Shown: in pieces, positions 4,991-8,243 of the stretch
Position numbering within the stretch: the first letter of the stretch is position 1
How the letters are laid out: every line of letters starts with the position of its first letter
Source: Bacillota bacterium
GTDB taxonomy: Bacteria; Bacillota; Bacilli; Tumebacillales; Effusibacillaceae
DNA: 8,243 nucleotides
NCBI GenBank assembly: GCA_020059765.1
Contig: JAGVBM010000148.1
Location: 1 to 8,243 of the forward strand
Direction of reading: 5' to 3'
Notes under the pieces: model-generated
Told to the model about the DNA's origin: nothing
Seen by the model: the letters and a program-made list of their open reading frames with translations, nothing else
Database searches by the model: none
Translations under genes and position numbers: made by a program

Positions 4991-6628
4991 TTAGCGTCCG
5001 AAGGAAGAAAGAAACTTGACCCGATCGCCCATGGGCGGCACATTGTTGTCGACCAGAGCGATTTCCAGGATGGAGGGACCGGGTACATGCAGATCATCCA
5101 ACAATTCGCGGGTGATATCCTGCAATCGCTCCACCCGGGCGCTGGGAATCTCCATGGCGCGTGCCATCCCTGCAATATCCACCGGCTGTTGGGCAAAACG
5201 GGAATGGGCTCGATTGTACTGCAAGGCATGACCGTGATGGACCATGCCGAGTCTGGCGTTATTCATCACCACAATCAGCATCGGGATTCGGTACTCCTTG
5301 GCCGTCAGCATTTCCATGCCGTGCATGAAAAAACACCCGTCTCCCGTAATGCATACGGTTGGCCGCGACGGATCGGCCAGGGAATATCCGACGGCAGAAC
5401 CGATCGCGCTGCCCATGGCGCCAAAATGCACGTTAATGTCAAAAGAATCGGTTTCCATAACCCGCATGTAATGAATGACATACGACATAAACTCCCCGAT
5501 GTCGATCGTATACCGGGTGGAGCGGGGCAGATGCTGCTGCAGCGCGAGCAGGACATGCTGCGTGTTGTATTCAGTGGCTGGATTCGGGGTGCTGGAAGCG
5601 GCCTGAAGGGCTTGCAGCGGCTGTCGGCGGAAGCCCAGCCGTTCCAATTCATGATTCAGAAACTGCAGCGCCAGGTTCGCGTCACCGATGATCGGCAGAT
5701 CGACTTCATAGGCGCGGTTGAAGACGGAGGAGTCGATATCGATTTGGATCAGGAAACGATTGTGGGTCAGTTTGGAATTCCAATTGTTGGTGGCTGTTTC
5801 CCCGAGGCTGGAACCGATCACCAGAATCGTGTCGGTGCCGCTTTCATGAATCAGCCGCGACGCCCCGTCATGTCCGGCAAACCCATAAACGCCAGCGGCA
5901 AGCGGATGATCCCCCGGAATGTACCCCTTGGCCTGCGGGGTTGTCACCATTGGCCAGTTCAAACGTTCCGCCAGTTCAATGATTTCGGGTATCGCATGGC
6001 GCGCACCTTGTCCGACAAACAGAATGCCGGATGAGCGTGATGCAATCCGGTCAGCAGCCTGCCGGATTAACGTGGGATCCGGCGCGATCGGCAGTCTTTG
6101 CGGAAAAGGCGGCAAGGGGAGCGGAGCTATGTCTTGCAATTGGACGTCAATCGGCATCGCCACATGAACGGGGCCCGGCACGCCGGAGAAGGCAATTTCA
6201 ACCGCTCGGGCGACTTCGGACAAGAGATCTTCCGCCCGGTGCACCGTCACACTGTATTTGGTGACGGAGCGATAGATCGGCTCGGCATCCAGTTCCTGGG
6301 AAGCATTGAGTCCGACGGTGGGAACGGGGACAGCGCCTGTCAGAAACAACACGGGCAGATGCTCCCGCATGGCGTTGGCAGCGCCGGACAAGAGGTTGGT
6401 GCCGCCCGGTCCGCTGCTGGCGACGCATACGGCAAGCTGGTTGGTCGCTTTTGCATAGGCAGCCGCCATATAAGAAGCGGCCCCTTCATGCTTGGTTACG
6501 ATGGGCACCATCTGCGGCAGATCATACAATTCATCATACAGGGCGTTCACGGATCCTGCAGGGATCCCGAACAGATAACGAACGCCCCCTTGCATCAGAT
6601 AGTCGAGTACGGCACGTACAGCTTTCAT
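4991..6628 (-). CDS. Thiamine-diphosphate enzyme, acetolactate-synthase family
   Basis: This 545-residue enzyme has the three-domain layout of acetolactate synthase/pyruvate oxidase relatives: pyrimidine-binding domain (about 1-165), central domain (about 185-325) and diphosphate-binding domain (about 360-530). The catalytic Glu48 lies in TKHEGAASYMAAAYAK. SSGPGGTN follows at 71-78. The thiamine/Mg signature runs from GDG (429-431) to NN (456-457). Such enzymes decarboxylate a 2-oxoacid and transfer the resulting acyl anion. The usual synthase segment after NN (MVRQWQ) reads MVHHGH here, so the acceptor pocket differs. No ilvN/ilvH regulatory subunit is adjacent, so biosynthetic acetolactate synthase is unlikely. 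A catabolic synthase, 2-oxoacid decarboxylase or oxidase are alternatives. The ATG at 6628 has GGGAGG 6 bp upstream. It lies 54 bp after the kinase gene with no clear terminator between, suggesting co-transcription. Confidence 0.85.
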   Translation of the reverse strand: MKAVRAVLDYLMQGGVRYLFGIPAGSVNALYDELYDLPQMVPIVTKHEGAASYMAAAYAKATNQLAVCVASSGPGGTNLLSGAANAMREHLPVLFLTGAVPVPTVGLNASQELDAEPIYRSVTKYSVTVHRAEDLLSEVARAVEIAFSGVPGPVHVAMPIDVQLQDIAPLPLPPFPQRLPIAPDPTLIRQAADRIASRSSGILFVGQGARHAIPEIIELAERLNWPMVTTPQAKGYIPGDHPLAAGVYGFAGHDGASRLIHESGTDTILVIGSSLGETATNNWNSKLTHNRFLIQIDIDSSVFNRAYEVDLPIIGDANLALQFLNHELERLGFRRQPLQALQAASSTPNPATEYNTQHVLLALQQHLPRSTRYTIDIGEFMSYVIHYMRVMETDSFDINVHFGAMGSAIGSAVGYSLADPSRPTVCITGDGCFFMHGMEMLTAKEYRIPMLIVVMNNARLGMVHHGHALQYNRAHSRFAQQPVDIAGMARAMEIPSARVERLQDITRELLDDLHVPGPSILEIALVDNNVPPMGDRVKFLSSFGR

Positions 6629-6682
6629 GGCAAACCTCCCAAATGATCTGTAAATGCGCCTCTTACCAGGATGGCAAGTTGG

Positions 6683-8243
6683 TTATGCGTGAGGCAATAA
6701 GAAATAAAATCGGCTGCCTTTATTCAACTCGCTCTCTGCCCATAACTCACCTCCATGCAGTTCAATAATCTGTTTGGCAATGGAAAGTCCCAGGCCGGTA
6801 CCGGAATGCTGATGGCCGGAAGAGTGCTCCACCTGATAGAAACGGTCAAAGATTTTCCCGAGACTGTGGGAAGGGATCCCGATTCCCGTATCTTCAATAC
6901 AGGTCAACACGCCTTTCTCCGTATCTTCCACATGAATGCCGATGTTCCCGTTATCCGGGGTAAACTTGCTGGCGTTGGTCAGCAGGTTGAGCACGACCTG
7001 TTCGATCCGTTCGGGATCCATTTGCAGCCGAGGGACAGAAGCGATGACTTTGGACAAGGTCTGCCCTTTCTTGGTAAACAGAGGCGTTGCGATCTCCATC
7101 GTCCGGTTGATCAACTCCGCATAGTCGGTCTCGACTTTGCGGATGGTGAAATAGCCGCTTTGGATTTTGGAAACGTCCAACATATCGTTGACTCTGTGCA
7201 GAAGCCGGGAAATTCCTTGGTCGGCCATATCCACCAATTCTTGCTGCTCCGGATTTAACGGGGCGAGAACCCCCATCTTGAGCAGTTCCACACTGCCTTT
7301 GACCGCCGTAATCGGTGTCCGCAGTTCATGCGATACGCTGGCGATAAAATCGTTCTTCATCTGGTCGAGGGACTTCAGTTCCTCCACAACCTGCTCCAGC
7401 ATTCCGTTTCGTTCCCGCAATTCAGCCGTTCGGGCGCGTACGATCAGCTCCAGTTGTTCCATTCGGATTACATTGGCCAACGCCGTCGCCGTTGCATCCA
7501 CGATGGACTGGGCCAACTGCATTTCCGTTTCCGTGTAGGTTCGCACCTCGTTCAAACTGACTACCGCCATGGTGCCGAGCACTTCACCGGTGGCCACCAG
7601 CGGAATCATAAAAACGCCCTTGATGCCGAAGCTTCGGCACGCTTCATGGTTGGGACGGGGATCCTGCTCCACGTCGGGAATCAAGATCGGCTGCTTGGTC
7701 CGAATGACTTCCTGAAACAGCAGGTCTTCTTCATAATTCAATTGGATCTTTCCATGCACCCGTTTCCAATCCTGCTCGGACCAATCACTGTCGTCATTGA
7801 GTTTTGCGGGGCGAAACCGTTTGCCGATCGCATCATTCAAGTGAACGCCGATATTGATGTTGCCGACCGCTTGTCCCAGATAGCGAAAGCTGGTGGCCAA
7901 CACTTCTTCCGTGGTCGAACAGTGGGCCAGTTCACGGGTGGCATCGAGCAGCAGCTGCTTTTCGGCCAGCAAGGCTTGTTTCCGGTTAAACAAATAGGAG
8001 TTGCGAATGGCGACGGCCGCCATGTTGACATAAGCTTCCACCGACTGGATTTCTTCCTGTGTGAGATTCATCGGGATTCCGTAATCGAACAGGAAGACCA
8101 GCCCAAACAATTCGTCCTCGTAAGCGATGGGAAGTCCCAGCATCGATTTGATCTGAAACAGTTCCACCGGACGCGGGTCAGGCCGTGAGTCGATCGTTGT
8201 GTCCGGAATATAAATCGATCGCTTGCTGTTGATAATTTCTGCC
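6683..8243 (-). CDS. GAF-domain sensor histidine kinase (partial, N-terminus outside the window)
   Basis: The reading frame is open to the right edge, so only the last 519 residues are seen. The visible part begins inside a GAF domain (about 1-83), followed by a second GAF (about 95-255), a coiled linker with a RARTAELRERN-like segment, HisKA (about 290-360) and HATPase_c (about 400-515). The H box has phospho-acceptor His305 in SVSHELRTP. The N box is VVLNLLTNASKF, G1 is EDTGIGIP and G2 is GTGLGLSIAK. No transmembrane helix is visible, so it may be cytosolic and sense a small molecule or redox state through the GAF domains. A start may be assigned at GTG 8167, but 25 open codons precede it and continue the GAF fold. 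It is the only kinase in the window and so the likely phosphodonor for the receiver proteins at 4198-4599 and 3422-4126. Confidence 0.92.
   Translation of the reverse strand, partial: AEIINSKRSIYIPDTTIDSRPDPRPVELFQIKSMLGLPIAYEDELFGLVFLFDYGIPMNLTQEEIQSVEAYVNMAAVAIRNSYLFNRKQALLAEKQLLLDATRELAHCSTTEEVLATSFRYLGQAVGNINIGVHLNDAIGKRFRPAKLNDDSDWSEQDWKRVHGKIQLNYEEDLLFQEVIRTKQPILIPDVEQDPRPNHEACRSFGIKGVFMIPLVATGEVLGTMAVVSLNEVRTYTETEMQLAQSIVDATATALANVIRMEQLELIVRARTAELRERNGMLEQVVEELKSLDQMKNDFIASVSHELRTPITAVKGSVELLKMGVLAPLNPEQQELVDMADQGISRLLHRVNDMLDVSKIQSGYFTIRKVETDYAELINRTMEIATPLFTKKGQTLSKVIASVPRLQMDPERIEQVVLNLLTNASKFTPDNGNIGIHVEDTEKGVLTCIEDTGIGIPSHSLGKIFDRFYQVEHSSGHQHSGTGLGLSIAKQIIELHGGELWAESELNKGSRFYFLLPHA

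Noticed and set aside
4976..6034. Long plus-strand ORF (352 codons) opposite the thiamine-diphosphate enzyme
   Set aside because: The minus-strand frame has full catalytic motifs and a ribosome site. The plus frame has an unlikely composition and no motif, so it is a shadow.
6629..6682. Possible promoter (TTGCCA, 17 bp, TTTACA on the minus strand) between the kinase and the thiamine-diphosphate enzyme
   Set aside because: The -10 matches only three of six consensus positions. The gap is short, so read-through is the simpler reading.
7328..8188. Long plus-strand ORF (286 codons) opposite the histidine kinase
   Set aside because: The minus strand encodes intact GAF, HisKA and HATPase motifs. 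The plus frame has no recognisable domain.

Overview
The window looks like chromosomal DNA of a spore-forming, low-to-mid G+C Firmicute of the order Bacillales. The reasons are a sigW-rsiW-cdaA-cdaR block that closely matches the Bacillus subtilis locus, a Spo0E-family phosphatase gene, strong Shine-Dalgarno sites, and frequent GTG/TTG starts. The moderate base composition and the gene content would suit Alicyclobacillaceae or Paenibacillaceae relatives, but the family assignment is inference.

Positions 1-3244, plus strand. A textbook SigW-type promoter (TGAAAC, 16-bp spacer, CGTA) precedes sigW (ECF sigma factor), followed by rsiW (its membrane anti-sigma factor). After a 132-bp gap come cdaA (membrane diadenylate cyclase making c-di-AMP) and cdaR (YbbR-domain regulator of CdaA). 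The block ends at a strong hairpin terminator directly after cdaR. glmM, which usually follows cdaR, is not in the window.

Positions 3245-8243, minus strand. In transcription order these are a GAF-GAF histidine kinase (cut by the right edge), a thiamine-diphosphate enzyme of the acetolactate-synthase family, a small Spo0E-like aspartyl-phosphate phosphatase, a stand-alone receiver protein, and an OmpR/PhoB-family response regulator. This is a compact phosphorelay-type cluster: kinase, two receivers and a phosphatase, with a metabolic enzyme between the kinase and the rest.

The most unusual signal is non-coding. Two minus-strand promoters share one 54-bp layout: four 6-mers at exactly 11-bp period (GTTACA, GTTACA, RTCRTC, GTYACA), then 9 bp, then a TATGAT -10 element. 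One copy (4900-4953) faces the spo0E-like/receiver/regulator genes. The other (3318-3371) sits just past the terminator of the regulator gene, in the gap between two convergent genes. It points at about 100 bp with no convincing ORF, which holds two hairpins and ends at the cdaR terminator read in reverse. I read this as a candidate small RNA co-regulated with the phosphorelay genes by a PhoB/PhoP-class regulator, plausibly the one encoded here.
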